In this document: piece by piece, positions 34,831-43,698 of the stretch
Layout: each line of letters starts with the position of its first letter
How positions within the stretch are numbered: the stretch's first letter is position 1
Assembly (NCBI GenBank): GCA_965224275.1
Contig: CBDCYR010000016.1
Span: 1 to 64,000, forward strand
DNA length: 64,000 nucleotides
Origin: CAUZWH01 sp965224275
Lineage (GTDB): Bacteria > Pseudomonadota > Alphaproteobacteria > SHVV01
Direction of reading: 5' to 3'
Notes under the pieces: generated by a model
The model's database searches: none
Told to the model about the DNA's origin: nothing
What the model saw: only the letters and a program-made list of their open reading frames with translations
Program-made: the position numbers and the translations under genes

Positions 34831-35762
34831 GAGTCCGACTCGAAACTCTATGTTTGATAACAGTACCTTGCGAGCCGCCTTGTGAGGAGTCGGATGTTGG
34901 CGACAAGAATCCATGCCTGTGCGGAGGCGATTGATTTCTCCCAATCCTTGGCCAGTCGACGGCATCGGTTGAGCCAGGCGAAGGTCCTCTCGACGACCCA
35001 TCGTCTGGGCAGGAGCTCGAAGCCCTGGGCGGTGTCTGAGCGCTTGATGATCTCGAGCTTCCAGCGGCCGATGTCCTCAAGGGCGCCCTCGAGTTTCGGT
35101 CCCGCGTAGGCGGCGTCGGCGAAGAGGTGACGCAGCCGGGGGAAGCGATGACGGATCGATTTGAGGACCTCGGGCGCGCCGTCGCGGTCCTGGATATCGG
35201 CTGCGTGCACGATCAGGCCGACCAGCAGGCCGAGTGTATCGGTGACGATGTGACGCTTGCGGCCCTTGATCTTCTTGCCCGCGTCATAGCCCCGAACACC
35301 ACCGCTTTCCGTGGTTTTCACGCTCTGGCTGTCGATCACCCCGGCGCTCGGGCCGGCCTCGCGTCCTTCCAGCTCCCGGGCCGCCATGACCAGGTGATGG
35401 TTGATGCTCTCCAGCAGGCCGTTGGAGCGCCAGTCGTAGAAATAGCGCTGGACCGTGGAAGGCGGAGGGAAGTCGTTCGGCAACATCGCCCACTGGCAGC
35501 CCGTCGAGGCCATGTACATGACCGCATCCATGACATGGCGCAGGTCCGTCGTCCTCGGCCGGCCGATCTTCTTGCGCGGCGGCATGAGCGGCGCGATCAA
35601 CGCCCACTCTCGATCCGTCAGGTCGCTTGCGTAGCGCCCGCCACGGCGCTCATAATTCGGGCGAGTGATTTCGGTCCACATGTTGTGCCTCCTCGTTTGC
35701 TTTGACACAACCGAGTAAGCCACAACCGACTGAAATCACTCAACTAGTTTCGGGTTGGCCTC
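34831..35762 (-). mobile_element. IS5-family element, full copy 1
   Basis: The 932-bp element has inverted repeats GAGTCCGACTCGAAACT and GAGGCCAACCCGAAACT (14/17). Its 3-bp target duplication TTA (TNA type) is at 34828-34830 and 35763-35765. It is virtually identical to the copy at 54709-55640. Confidence 0.95.
34848..35681 (-). CDS. IS5-family transposase
   Basis: The 277-aa transposase starts MWTEITRPNYERRGGRYASD behind GAGGAGGCACAAC; a GTG 14 codons upstream is less likely. DUF4096-type N-terminal block: WALIAPLMPPRKKIGRPRTT. DDE residues: GVIDSQSVKTTESGG, LFADAAYAGPK and RRWVVERTFAWLNRCRRL. It is identical to the 54790-55623 copy except for D instead of V in GALEDIGRW, as far as I can see. 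Confidence 0.96.
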   Translation of the reverse strand: MWTEITRPNYERRGGRYASDLTDREWALIAPLMPPRKKIGRPRTTDLRHVMDAVMYMASTGCQWAMLPNDFPPPSTVQRYFYDWRSNGLLESINHHLVMAARELEGREAGPSAGVIDSQSVKTTESGGVRGYDAGKKIKGRKRHIVTDTLGLLVGLIVHAADIQDRDGAPEVLKSIRHRFPRLRHLFADAAYAGPKLEGALEDIGRWKLEIIKRSDTAQGFELLPRRWVVERTFAWLNRCRRLAKDWEKSIASAQAWILVANIRLLTRRLARYCYQT

Positions 35763-37893
35763 TTAGCAGTTTCTTGCAGGCCGCCGGTGCCGCCGAAGCC
35801 AATTCCGAATCGGACGCCGCCGCGGACGACGTATCATCACCGTCGCTACTGAATGTATTCGAGACTTCCGCGGTGAACGGATTCCAACAGGTCGCCGTGC
35901 AGCATTTTCGTGCCGGGCGCTTTGAGGCAAGCGAAACGCTGCTGCGGCAGGTAGTAAGGAAATATCCCCAAGCGCCGGTGCCGCACTACCTGCTGGCCTC
36001 CCTGCTTGCTCGGTTCGGCAAGACGGCCGATGCCCTGGCGAGCCTGCGAGCTGCCGTGGATAGCGGGTTTCGTGGGATTGAGACGCTCGACCGCGACCCC
36101 TATCTCGCAAATTTGCTCGAGGCGCCGGAATTTGCCGAACTGCTCGACACCCTGCGCGAGCGGGCGGCCACCGAAGATCCAGCCTCCGGTACGGCCGAAA
36201 TCGAACCCGCCGCGATCGAAAACGGCGTGGCTCTTGTTGGCTTGAACAACACAATCTGGGACCCGCGCATTACCAGCCTGCGCACCTTCTTTCGGTTCAC
36301 GCAGGACAAGTCGGCCAGCGATATCGTTGATGGCGGGTCCGACGTGGCGGCTGTGCGTCTCAACACCTTGTATGCGCGCGGCCAAGCGGCGGGTAATCAC
36401 GGTGATCTCTACGACAATCGCGACCGCGATCACTCAAACCTGCCGCGCGATCGTCTGCGGCAACTCACCTATGTCGAATACGCCCAAGCCGCTCAGGACG
36501 CGGGCATTCATCACGGTCTTAATGGCAACCACATCTTCAACACCATCACCTTCGGCAACTCGTCAACTGCCCTGGTAGGAAACACGTTCTGGCGCAGCCA
36601 GGGACGCCTCGCTCTCACGGACGGGACCACCCCACGTAGCTTATTTCGGCAATATGCCGGCAATCACCTCTACCTCTACCCTGAACATCGCGACCACGAC
36701 CCCAAACACGGCGACGTTTTTCCGGCCAATACGCCCTACTTCCTTATGTCGCAGGGGTCTTCGGGATCCGACCAACCGTTCCTGCGTGCTGTCGGCAGCA
36801 TCCTCGCCGCGTTCAAGCCCAACGTGAAGGCCTTCCTGCGCAGCACCAATCTGGTGATGCCGACCGTCCAGATGGTCCTCAGGCGGGGGCAGAAATCGGT
36901 GCTGCGCGATCGGGATTATCTGAGTGGCCGCGCCCACCCCTCGGCGTTTCAGGCGAGCGAGATCGATCTCGTTCGCATGATCGATATCGCCAACAGCCTC
37001 ACGGTCGATGAGATTCCTCCGGTGGTATTGCTTCAGGTCGTGGAGGAAAGCCAACCGCGGATTGGCGTGGAGAGTTTTGGGCCGCACTCGGAATGGCTGT
37101 TTGACACGCCCGCGGCAATCGCCCGCGTCGTCCGTTCGACCAGCTACCAAAAAAGACTGGTGATAAAGGCTGTCGCGACCGAGGTGCCGGGATCGCCGCC
37201 GCTTAGGTTTCATTGGGTGGTCTTGCGCGGCGATGCCGACAGAATCCATATCTCCGCGCGCAACGACGAACACAGCGAAGTTGAAATCACCGTCCCGTGG
37301 CATGAACGTCGTGCGGTGCCCGGCCGGCCCGAGTTGACCACCGACCGCGTCGACATCGGAGTCTTCGTTTACAATGGCCGCCATTATTCGGCGCCGTCAT
37401 TTATCAGCCTGCTCTATCCCGCCCACCAGAAGCGGGACTACGACGCCGCCCATCGGATCACACGGGTGGATTATCGCGATCCCACCCGCCTGAAGCGTTA
37501 TATCGACCCGATCCTATTCGTGCGCCGTAACTGGACCGATAGCTACGAATACGACCCCGACGGTCGCCTCATGGGGTGGCGGCGTACCGGCAACGACCGC
37601 GACGATCGTTTTACCCGCCATGGCGCGAAAGTGGTTGAAATAGACGCGTTGGGGCGTCCCACGCGGGCCCAGAAAGTCGCCTATCTGCCGGTGCAAACCA
37701 GGCAGGGCTGGCGCGAACTCATTGAGACTCCGGTCGGGCAGTTTCTCAACTACCACTATGCGGACGCATCGGATCGCCTTGGCGCCCTACGCGAGTAGAT
37801 TTGTTGGCGTCGACCGTCGATCGGCAACCACAGCCGCCCGGGCCACGCGTCGCATCGCGTGACGTTGGGGCACGTCTATGCCTACAGTCTCAC

Positions 37894-38847
37894 CTAGTTG
37901 TGGAGTCTCATGAGGTTATTGACATCCAAGCCTGATCGGCTGATGGGTTGATTTCCATTTATCCCGGCATGAGGTCTGTGCCAATTGTAGTGGTGTAGCC
38001 AGATGGGGAGCTCACGTGCTCTGTGCTGTGAGCTTTCATAGGCTTGAGCGTAGGCCCATTCGCGCAGAGAAGATTGGATAAAGCGCTCGGCCTTGCCGTT
38101 GGTTTTGGGTGTATAGGGTTTGGTGCGGATGTGTTTGAGCCCGAGGTTTTTGCAGGCGTCTGTGAAGGCCAATGACCTGTAGCACGATCCATTGTCGGTC
38201 ATGACCCGTTCGACGGTGATATTGAAGCGCCGGTACCAAGCGAGGGCGGCCATCAAGAAGGCGACGGCGCTGTCTTTTTTCTCGTTTGGCATGATGTCTG
38301 CGAAGCCGAGGCGGGAGTGGTCGTCGATGCAGACGTGGACGTATTCCCAGCCCCTGTTGGGTCCGGTTCTTGGGCCGGTTCGATCACCGGTTATGCGGTG
38401 CCCGACCTGGTTGAAGCGGCCGAGTTTTTTGATATCGATGTGGATCATCTCGCCGGGCTTGGCGCGTTCGTAGCGGCGTACCGGTTGGGCGGGGTCGAGG
38501 TCGCGCCAGCGGTTGAGGTGGTGTCGGGTCAGGATCCGTCCCACCGTGGCTTTGGAAACACCAACTTCGGCGGCGATGCGGTGATAGATGCGCCGTTGCT
38601 TGCGCAGGGCAATCACCTTCGCCTCAAGCTCACCAGGTGTTCTATGCGGGCTGGTCATTGGCCTTGAGGAGCGGTCGACAAGCCCGCCAAAGCCTTCCGC
38701 GCGATAGCGCCGCCACCATTTGTAGACCGTACTGGTACTGGTGCCCATTGCTGTCGCCACGTCCAACGGGTGTTCGCCGCGTTCCAGTCGAGAGATTAAT
38801 ATCTCTCGACCCTTCGGGGTCAGGCGGGCATTCTTATGGATGTTCAT
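37894..38847 (-). CDS. IS481-family transposase
   Basis: This 317-aa transposase has an N-terminal helix-turn-helix pair (NARLTPKGREILISRLERGE; AMGTSTSTVYKWWRRYR) and an rve core with IHIDIKKLGRF, ERVMTDNGSCYRS and TNGKAERFIQSSL. It is full length. The stop codon TAG (37894-37896) lies outside the IS proper, in the duplicated target CCTAGT, so each insertion supplies the stop. Confidence 0.95.
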   Translation of the reverse strand: MNIHKNARLTPKGREILISRLERGEHPLDVATAMGTSTSTVYKWWRRYRAEGFGGLVDRSSRPMTSPHRTPGELEAKVIALRKQRRIYHRIAAEVGVSKATVGRILTRHHLNRWRDLDPAQPVRRYERAKPGEMIHIDIKKLGRFNQVGHRITGDRTGPRTGPNRGWEYVHVCIDDHSRLGFADIMPNEKKDSAVAFLMAALAWYRRFNITVERVMTDNGSCYRSLAFTDACKNLGLKHIRTKPYTPKTNGKAERFIQSSLREWAYAQAYESSQHRARELPIWLHHYNWHRPHAGINGNQPISRSGLDVNNLMRLHN

Positions 38848-38933
38848 TCGGTCCTCCGGCGATCAGCTTCTGTTCTTTTCAAACATCAGCTTCTCAAAGC
38901 GGGGCCGAATGAACAACCTACTGAGACACCACA
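37899..38933 (-). mobile_element. IS481-family insertion sequence
   Basis: The 1035-bp element has ends TGTGGAGTCTCATGAGGTTA and TGTGGTGTCTCAGTAGGTTG. Its 6-bp target duplication CCTAGT is at 37893-37898 and 38934-38939. This fits the NCTAGN target known for IS481. The target belonged to a solo MITE palindrome (38935-38955). Confidence 0.93.
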
Positions 38934-38934
38934 C

Positions 38935-38955
38935 CTAGTGGATTTCATCCACTAG
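38935..38955. repeat. Solo palindrome related to the MITE ends (copy 1)
   Basis: CTAGTGGATTTCATCCACTAG is one base over the quoting limit, so in parts: CTAGTGGAT followed by TTCATCCACTAG. It equals the outer bases of the MITE left end joined to its right end, with the ~260-bp interior gone. It lies just upstream of the first amidohydrolase gene. Confidence 0.8.
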
Positions 38956-38983
38956 GGCCCAAGCTATTCACGAGGTCGCCGCT

Positions 38984-40450
38984 ATGACCGGCGCGCAATC
39001 GACCGAACGGAAATCGCTCAAGATCAGGGAAAGGCTGGGTCATCCGGTGATCGACGGCGACGGCCACTATCTCGAAATACGGCCGGTCCTGCTTGATTTC
39101 ATCAAACAAGTGGCCGGCCCCGAGATGGTGCAGAGCTATCTCGACATGATTGCCAACCGTCCCTACGACCTGTCGCTCGACGAACGCCGACGACGACGCA
39201 TGATGCGACCGCCGTTTTGGATCGCGCCGACCGCAAATACGCTTGACCGCGCCACGGCCAGCCTGCCGGCGCTCATGCGCAATCGAATGGATGAGTTCGG
39301 CATCGACTATTCGATCCTCTATCCAACCGAAGGCTTGTTGCTGCACGTGTTGGAGGACGCCGACATGAGAAGCGCGGTGATGCGCGCCATGAACCAGATG
39401 AACGCCGAGCTGTTTCAGCCCCATGCCGATCGGCTGACGCCGGCGGCGCTAATCCCGATGCACACGCCCCAGGAGGCGATCTCTGAACTCGATCACGCGA
39501 TCGGTGATCTCGGCCTGAAGACCGCGATGATCGTCTCGACCATACGCAGGCCGATGCCAAATTTGGACGCTTCGGCAGGTCCGCAATCAAATCCCGCGCC
39601 TTACTGGATCGATCCCATTGCGCTCGACAGTGCTCACGACTACGACCCCGTCTGGCAGCGCTGCCTTGAGCTCGGGGTTGCACCGACCGATCACGGGTCG
39701 AGCATGGGATGGGTCAATCGCAGTTCGCCAAGCAACTACATGTACAACCACATCGGCCATTTCGCCGCCGCCGGCGAGGCGTTTTGCAAGGCCCTGTTCT
39801 TCGGTGGCGTCACCCGCAGATTCCCCAAACTCAAATTCGCGTTCCTCGAATGCGGGGTCGGTTGGGCTTGCATGCTCTATAGCGACCTGATTGGGCACTG
39901 GGAGAAGCGCAACATCAAAGCGTTGGTCGAAAACCTCGATCCCACCCGCCTCGATCAAGCGCACTTTATCGATCTCATTCGCGAACACGGCGATGCCCGA
40001 ACCCGGGCCATGGTCGATCGCCTGAAGCCTGCCGACTTGTTCGATCTGTGGGCGGGCTTCGGCGGACGCCGCGCGAGGGATACCGAGCTCGATGAATGGG
40101 CGGCGTGCGAAATCGAGACGGTCGAAGACATTCGCTCCTTGTTCGTGCCGAGTTTCTTCTTTGGCTGTGAAGCCGATGACCGCATTACGGCGTGGGCGTT
40201 TGACCGCAAGCTCAACCCGCTTGGCGCGCGGTTGAATGCGATTTTTAGTTCCGATATTGGGCACTGGGATGTGCAAGACGCGCGCGACGTTCTGGTTGAT
40301 GCCTATGAATTGGTCGAAGAGGGCGTCCTCAGCGATCAGGATTTTCGTGATTTTGTATTTTCCAATCCGGTCGCCCTGCATACCAGCGCCAATCCTGGCT
40401 TTTTCGACGGCACCATGGTGCAAGATGCGATCGCCATTGATCGCCATTGA
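38984..40450 (+). CDS. Amidohydrolase-2 family (ACMSD-like) metal-dependent hydrolase
   Basis: The 488-aa TIM-barrel protein opens with VIDGDGHYLEIRPVLLDF, a D-x-D-x-H variant of the usual metal motif. NRMDEFGIDYSILYPT and FFGGVTRRFPKLKFAFLECG follow, then a late FSSDIGHWDV with the catalytic Asp and His. It probably decarboxylates or hydrolyses an aromatic-acid-derived compound. It is followed by a frameshifted tandem paralogue, so the pair arose by duplication. The first ATG at 38984 is used; MKI-type alternatives are absent. Confidence 0.9.
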   Translation: MTGAQSTERKSLKIRERLGHPVIDGDGHYLEIRPVLLDFIKQVAGPEMVQSYLDMIANRPYDLSLDERRRRRMMRPPFWIAPTANTLDRATASLPALMRNRMDEFGIDYSILYPTEGLLLHVLEDADMRSAVMRAMNQMNAELFQPHADRLTPAALIPMHTPQEAISELDHAIGDLGLKTAMIVSTIRRPMPNLDASAGPQSNPAPYWIDPIALDSAHDYDPVWQRCLELGVAPTDHGSSMGWVNRSSPSNYMYNHIGHFAAAGEAFCKALFFGGVTRRFPKLKFAFLECGVGWACMLYSDLIGHWEKRNIKALVENLDPTRLDQAHFIDLIREHGDARTRAMVDRLKPADLFDLWAGFGGRRARDTELDEWAACEIETVEDIRSLFVPSFFFGCEADDRITAWAFDRKLNPLGARLNAIFSSDIGHWDVQDARDVLVDAYELVEEGVLSDQDFRDFVFSNPVALHTSANPGFFDGTMVQDAIAIDRH

Positions 40451-40491
40451 ATGACTGGCATTCATATCGCCATTGAATGACCGGCATTCAT
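40440..40491 (+). repeat. Two-copy 26-bp tandem repeat
   Basis: The unit starts ATCGCCATTGAATGA and ends GGCATTCAT. It occurs twice in succession with one base difference, across the stop codon of the first amidohydrolase gene. It looks like recent slippage. Confidence 0.8.
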
Positions 40492-40527
40492 GAAGTCGTG
40501 AGTTCCGTCTGACGAAGGGAGACTGCC

Positions 40528-42001
40528 GTGACCGCGAGTGCAACGACGACGCAAAGCGCCGAGGAAATTCGTCGCGGTCTCGATCATCCGGTGATCGATG
40601 GTGACGGGCACCTGGTCGAAGTCGGGCCCGTCTTCCTCGATTATCTCAAACAGGTCGGTGGTGCGAGCATCATCGAGCGCTACCGCGAGGTCATGGAGGC
40701 CGCATTCTATCGCTGGTATCGCGCGTCGCGTGAGGAGCGGCAGCGGCAGCGGATATGCCGGCCCGCTTTCTGGATCGTTACCACCGATACCAGCGACCGG
40801 GCGGCGGTCATGATGCCGGCCCTGTTGCGCGAACGTATGGACGTGTTCGGCATCGACTTCACGATGCTGTACCCGACCACCGGTATCGTTTTTCCGGATA
40901 TATCAGACGAAGAGGTCCGCCGGGCCACCGCCCGCGCTTCCAACATAATGAACGCTGAACTGTTCGGTCCGCATGCTGACCGGATGGCAGTACCAGCGAT
41001 CATTCCCACCCACACCCCCGAAGAGGCGCTTGCCGAGCTAGATTTCGCGGTCGGCGAATTGGGCCTCAAAACGACTATGATGGCGGGTGCGATCCTACGC
41101 ACCGTTCCCGCAGCTCGTGACGCTGCGCCGGACCTTTAGTGCTGACTATTTGAGCCATTGGATCGATAGCCTGGCGCTCGACAGTGCCTATGACTACGAC
41201 CCGCTATGGCAACGCTGTATCGATCTCGGCGTTGCCGTTACAACCCATCAAAACGGTCAGGGATGGGTCAACCGCGCCTCGATTTCCAACTTCAACAACA
41301 ATCATATTGGGCATTTCGCCGCCGCCAGTGATGTGTTTTTCAAGGCGCTGTTCTTCGGCGGCGTTACGCGCCGGTTCCCCAACCTTAATTTCGCCTTCCT
41401 CGAATGCGGGGTCGGTTGGGCCTGCGCGCTTTACAACGACCTGATCGGTCACTGGGAGAAGCGCAGCGTTGACGCGCTGATGCGGAATTTGGATCCAGCG
41501 AACGTCGACAACACCAAAATGGTCGAGCTTGTCGAGCGCTACGCCGCCGAGCATCTAAAGCCGGTAATGACCGAAGCGGCTCGACACGACCCGGCTGCGC
41601 TGCGGCCCGAGCAACCGCAGAACCCGGATGAGCTGGACGAGTGGGCGGCCTGCGAAATTACCCGCGCCGAGGACATCCAGGAGCGTTTTGTGCCGCATTT
41701 CTATTTTGGCTGCGAGGCCGACGACCCCATGAACGCGGTCGCGTTCAACACGCGGCTCAATCGGTTTGGTGCCCGCCTCAATGCCATGATCAGCTCCGAC
41801 ATCGGCCATTGGGATGTTCCCGAAGCCGACCAGGTGCTGTGCGAGGCCTACGAACTGGTCGAGCACGGTCTTATTACCGACGACGATTTCCGCCGCTTTA
41901 CCTTTGCCAATCCGGCCCGTCTTCACACCGGGATGAATCCGGATTTCTTCAAAGGCACCGTCGTGGAGGGCGCGGTTGCGGCGCTGAATGTCACCGTGTG
42001 A
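40528..42001 (+). pseudogene. Second amidohydrolase-2 family gene, frameshifted
   Basis: The N-terminal part (40528-41139: VIDGDGHLVEVGPVFLDYL; ERMDVFGIDFTMLYPT) and the C-terminal part (to 42001: YLSHWIDSLALDSAYDYDP; FFGGVTRRFPNLNFAFLECG; ISSDIGHWDV) match the preceding gene along its whole length. They lie in different frames. The switch falls within about 41095-41145, where the first frame stops at DAAPDL-TAG. A single-base indel explains it; no homopolymer run is present there. If the indel is real, the enzyme is lost; if it is an assembly error, this is an intact tandem paralogue. Confidence 0.88.
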
Positions 42002-42061
42002 TTTGATCCTCTAGCGGCGTCTTCGTTACGCTCGCCGCCCAGATACTAGAAACAAACCAAA

Positions 42062-42154
42062 CCCCTCACCCCCGCCCTCTCCCCGAAGGGCGAGGCAGCC
42101 GTTCATGCGCGCCGCTATAGCCCTCTCCCTTCGGGGAGAGGGTGGGGTGAGGGG
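42062..42154. repeat. REP/BIME-like inverted repeat
   Basis: CCCCTCACCC ... GCCCTCTCCCC on the left mirrors GGGGAGAGGGTGGGGTGAGG on the right. The inner hairpin CCCTCTCCC-TTCG-GGGAGAGGG (42121-42142) has a stable UUCG-type loop. The same family occurs at 243-352. Its position after the amidohydrolase gene allows it to act as a terminator or RNA-stabilising hairpin. Confidence 0.8.
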
Positions 42155-42261
42155 AAAAAGGACGCTCTTTTCCCAAGAGAACAAGGAGCGATGCCGAGAT
42201 CCTCGTTTGCGTGCTTTCGCCGTAACGACTTCGTGGAGCAAGGCCAGAAATTCGCGCCGTA

Positions 42262-42537
42262 CTAGCGTCCCATAGCAGGCGTTCCCTCACTTGCCGCCAA
42301 ATTGCAGATCCGCGCACGAACCAACAATTCGACCAGGTTGCCGGCGCGCATCTTACGCATCAGTCGGGCGCGATAGGCTTCGGCGGTCATCTCACAAAAT
42401 CCGAAACGATCGATGATCGCATCGTTCGCATGACCGGCGACGTAACACGCGAGGATCTGACGCTCGATCCGGTCTAAGCCCTGGTAGAGGGCCAACGCGT
42501 CTGCGTCGCCTTCATGGGCATTTTTTGTTGGCATCAT
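42262..42537 (-). CDS. Small LuxR/GerE-like helix-turn-helix protein
   Basis: The predicted 91-aa product starts MMPTKNAHEGDADALALYQG. Residues ~25-80 resemble the LuxR C-terminal domain: LDRIERQILACYVAGHAND, a degenerate recognition region CEMTAEAYRARLMRKMRAGN and LVELLVRARI. There is no receiver or ligand domain. The usual start of the fold (LTxREhEVL) is only weakly kept, so I rate it as a probable orphan regulator. Confidence 0.55.
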   Translation of the reverse strand: MMPTKNAHEGDADALALYQGLDRIERQILACYVAGHANDAIIDRFGFCEMTAEAYRARLMRKMRAGNLVELLVRARICNLAASEGTPAMGR

Positions 42538-42727
42538 GGCTGGTTTCCCCCGGCTCAAGCGTCCAAAGACAACGACGCACGGTCGCATACGGGGGATCGC
42601 CGAGTCTGTGAGCCGCCTCACAATCTCGGACAGCAAAGGTCGCTTTGGACGGGACTTGGCTTATCGCGCTCAGCGCGCGGGATGGTTGCGTCGCATCACT
42701 ACGCTCGGCGTCTACCCGAGCTTTGGG

Positions 42728-43057
42728 TCACTCAGCGGCGAGCGCGGTCTGCCGAGCGTCGTGAATATATTGCGACAGGCATATGTCAGCGCCCGGCATA
42801 ACCAACGCGGCTGAGAGCTGATCGATCGTCGCCAATTTGGCGCCGCTCGGCATCTCGGGGTTCAACGCATTGATGTTGTACAGGGCCTCGGCGCCATTCT
42901 GCGACAGGCGGAGCTGGGTCTCGAGGCCGCAAATCTGGATGCCCTCGCTGAGAATGCTAGCGACGTCGTTGGTCGAAGCGAACGATTGGGCGAGCACCGA
43001 TTGGCTTAAGGCCAAGGCCGAGCAGATCGTCAGGATTGATAAAATATTTCGGTGCAT
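42728..43057 (-). CDS. Small exported protein, unknown function
   Basis: The predicted 109-aa product starts MHRNILSILTICSALALSQS with a classic signal peptide and cleavage near VLAQS. The ~85-residue mature part has two Cys (QICGLE, ADICLS) that could form a disulphide. It has no domain that I recognise. A frame extension to 43135 would hide the signal peptide and is not favoured. It is divergent from the similar-sized exported protein at 43345. Confidence 0.6.
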   Translation of the reverse strand: MHRNILSILTICSALALSQSVLAQSFASTNDVASILSEGIQICGLETQLRLSQNGAEALYNINALNPEMPSGAKLATIDQLSAALVMPGADICLSQYIHDARQTALAAE

Positions 43058-43344
43058 CGCTGTTACTTCTTGATTTGACGATGTGACTTGCGAACCCGGA
43101 GTTTTCAGCCCGATAAATTCGCGGCTCTCTCCCAAGTCCTAAGCTCTTCCCTTAGATAAATGCTTATGATCCCCTAGACAATCTGGGTAAACCACCTAAA
43201 TACCGGGCAGATACCCTAGGATTCGCAACTTGTGGGTGAAATTCTTTGCGTAAATGTTTCACTATGCTTGCGGGCCGGGACCATGATCCGGAATCAACAC
43301 CGAACCCATCGAACGCGCGTTGCGCTGGATCACAGGAAGATGCG
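43058..43344. other. Divergent promoter region between two small exported-protein genes
   Basis: The sequence is AT-richer than its surroundings. It includes possible -10 boxes (TAAATGCTTATGAT near 43155), but no clear operator was found. Confidence 0.35.
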
Positions 43345-43677
43345 ATGAAATCCTCGACCATCCTGCTCACGATAGCCCTCATCGCGCGCGCCTTTTCCTG
43401 CCGTGAGGCCAGTGCGCTGAACGCGGCGGAGTATCAATCGCTAAGGCAGATCTGGAAACTCGGCTACGTCGTTGGCATCGCGCATGGACGGGCGCTGTAT
43501 CGCGGCGGGGTGTCGAACGCGGGCGAGACCGCGTTGGATGGATGTATACCGAAGATGTCGGATGTTGAGATTGTCGACGCCGTCGATGCTTATCTCGCTG
43601 CAAACGCTCAAGCGGTGTCGCGCCCCGCTGCAGATGTCGTGATCGCCGCTATCGCAGACCATTGCCGCGCCAATTGA
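43345..43677 (+). CDS. Small exported protein, unknown function
   Basis: The predicted 110-aa product starts MKSSTILLTIALIARAFSCR with a signal peptide ending about ASALN. The mature part has YVVGIAHGRALYRG and two Cys (DGCIPKM, DHCRAN near the end). There is no recognised domain. AGGAAGATGCG precedes ATG 43345. It is followed 21 bp later by the TauE/SafE gene, so the two may be co-transcribed. Confidence 0.6.
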   Translation: MKSSTILLTIALIARAFSCREASALNAAEYQSLRQIWKLGYVVGIAHGRALYRGGVSNAGETALDGCIPKMSDVEIVDAVDAYLAANAQAVSRPAADVVIAAIADHCRAN

Positions 43678-43698
43678 GCGGCGGATAACGCTGCTCTC

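Larger units (their letters stand above)
34728..37798 (+). pseudogene. Exported TPR-containing protein of unknown family, split by IS5 in its signal peptide
   Basis: Left of the element, GTG 34728 (or ATG 34746) encodes MCIRRPTFAFLPASLLSACC and the hydrophobic VIVGIVVV. Right of it the frame resumes SSFLQAAGAAEANSESDAA. Removing the IS and one TTA repeat joins them in frame as a 705-aa protein (from ATG) with a typical signal peptide ending near AEA. A TPR-like helical pair follows (FRAGRFEASETLLRQVVRKY; LLASLLARFGKTADALASLR). The remaining ~500 residues (TYVEYAQAAQDAGIHHGLNG; LYLYPEHRDHDPKHGD; FVYNGRHYSAPSFISLLY) I do not recognise. The current right-hand frame starts inside the IS (35702) and lacks a signal peptide, so export is lost. 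Confidence 0.8.

Noticed and set aside
42514..42814. Plus-strand frames overlapping the LuxR-like gene and the small exported-protein gene
   Set aside because: They have Arg/Ser-rich antisense composition and no domain. The minus-strand frames give a helix-turn-helix-like domain and a signal peptide respectively.
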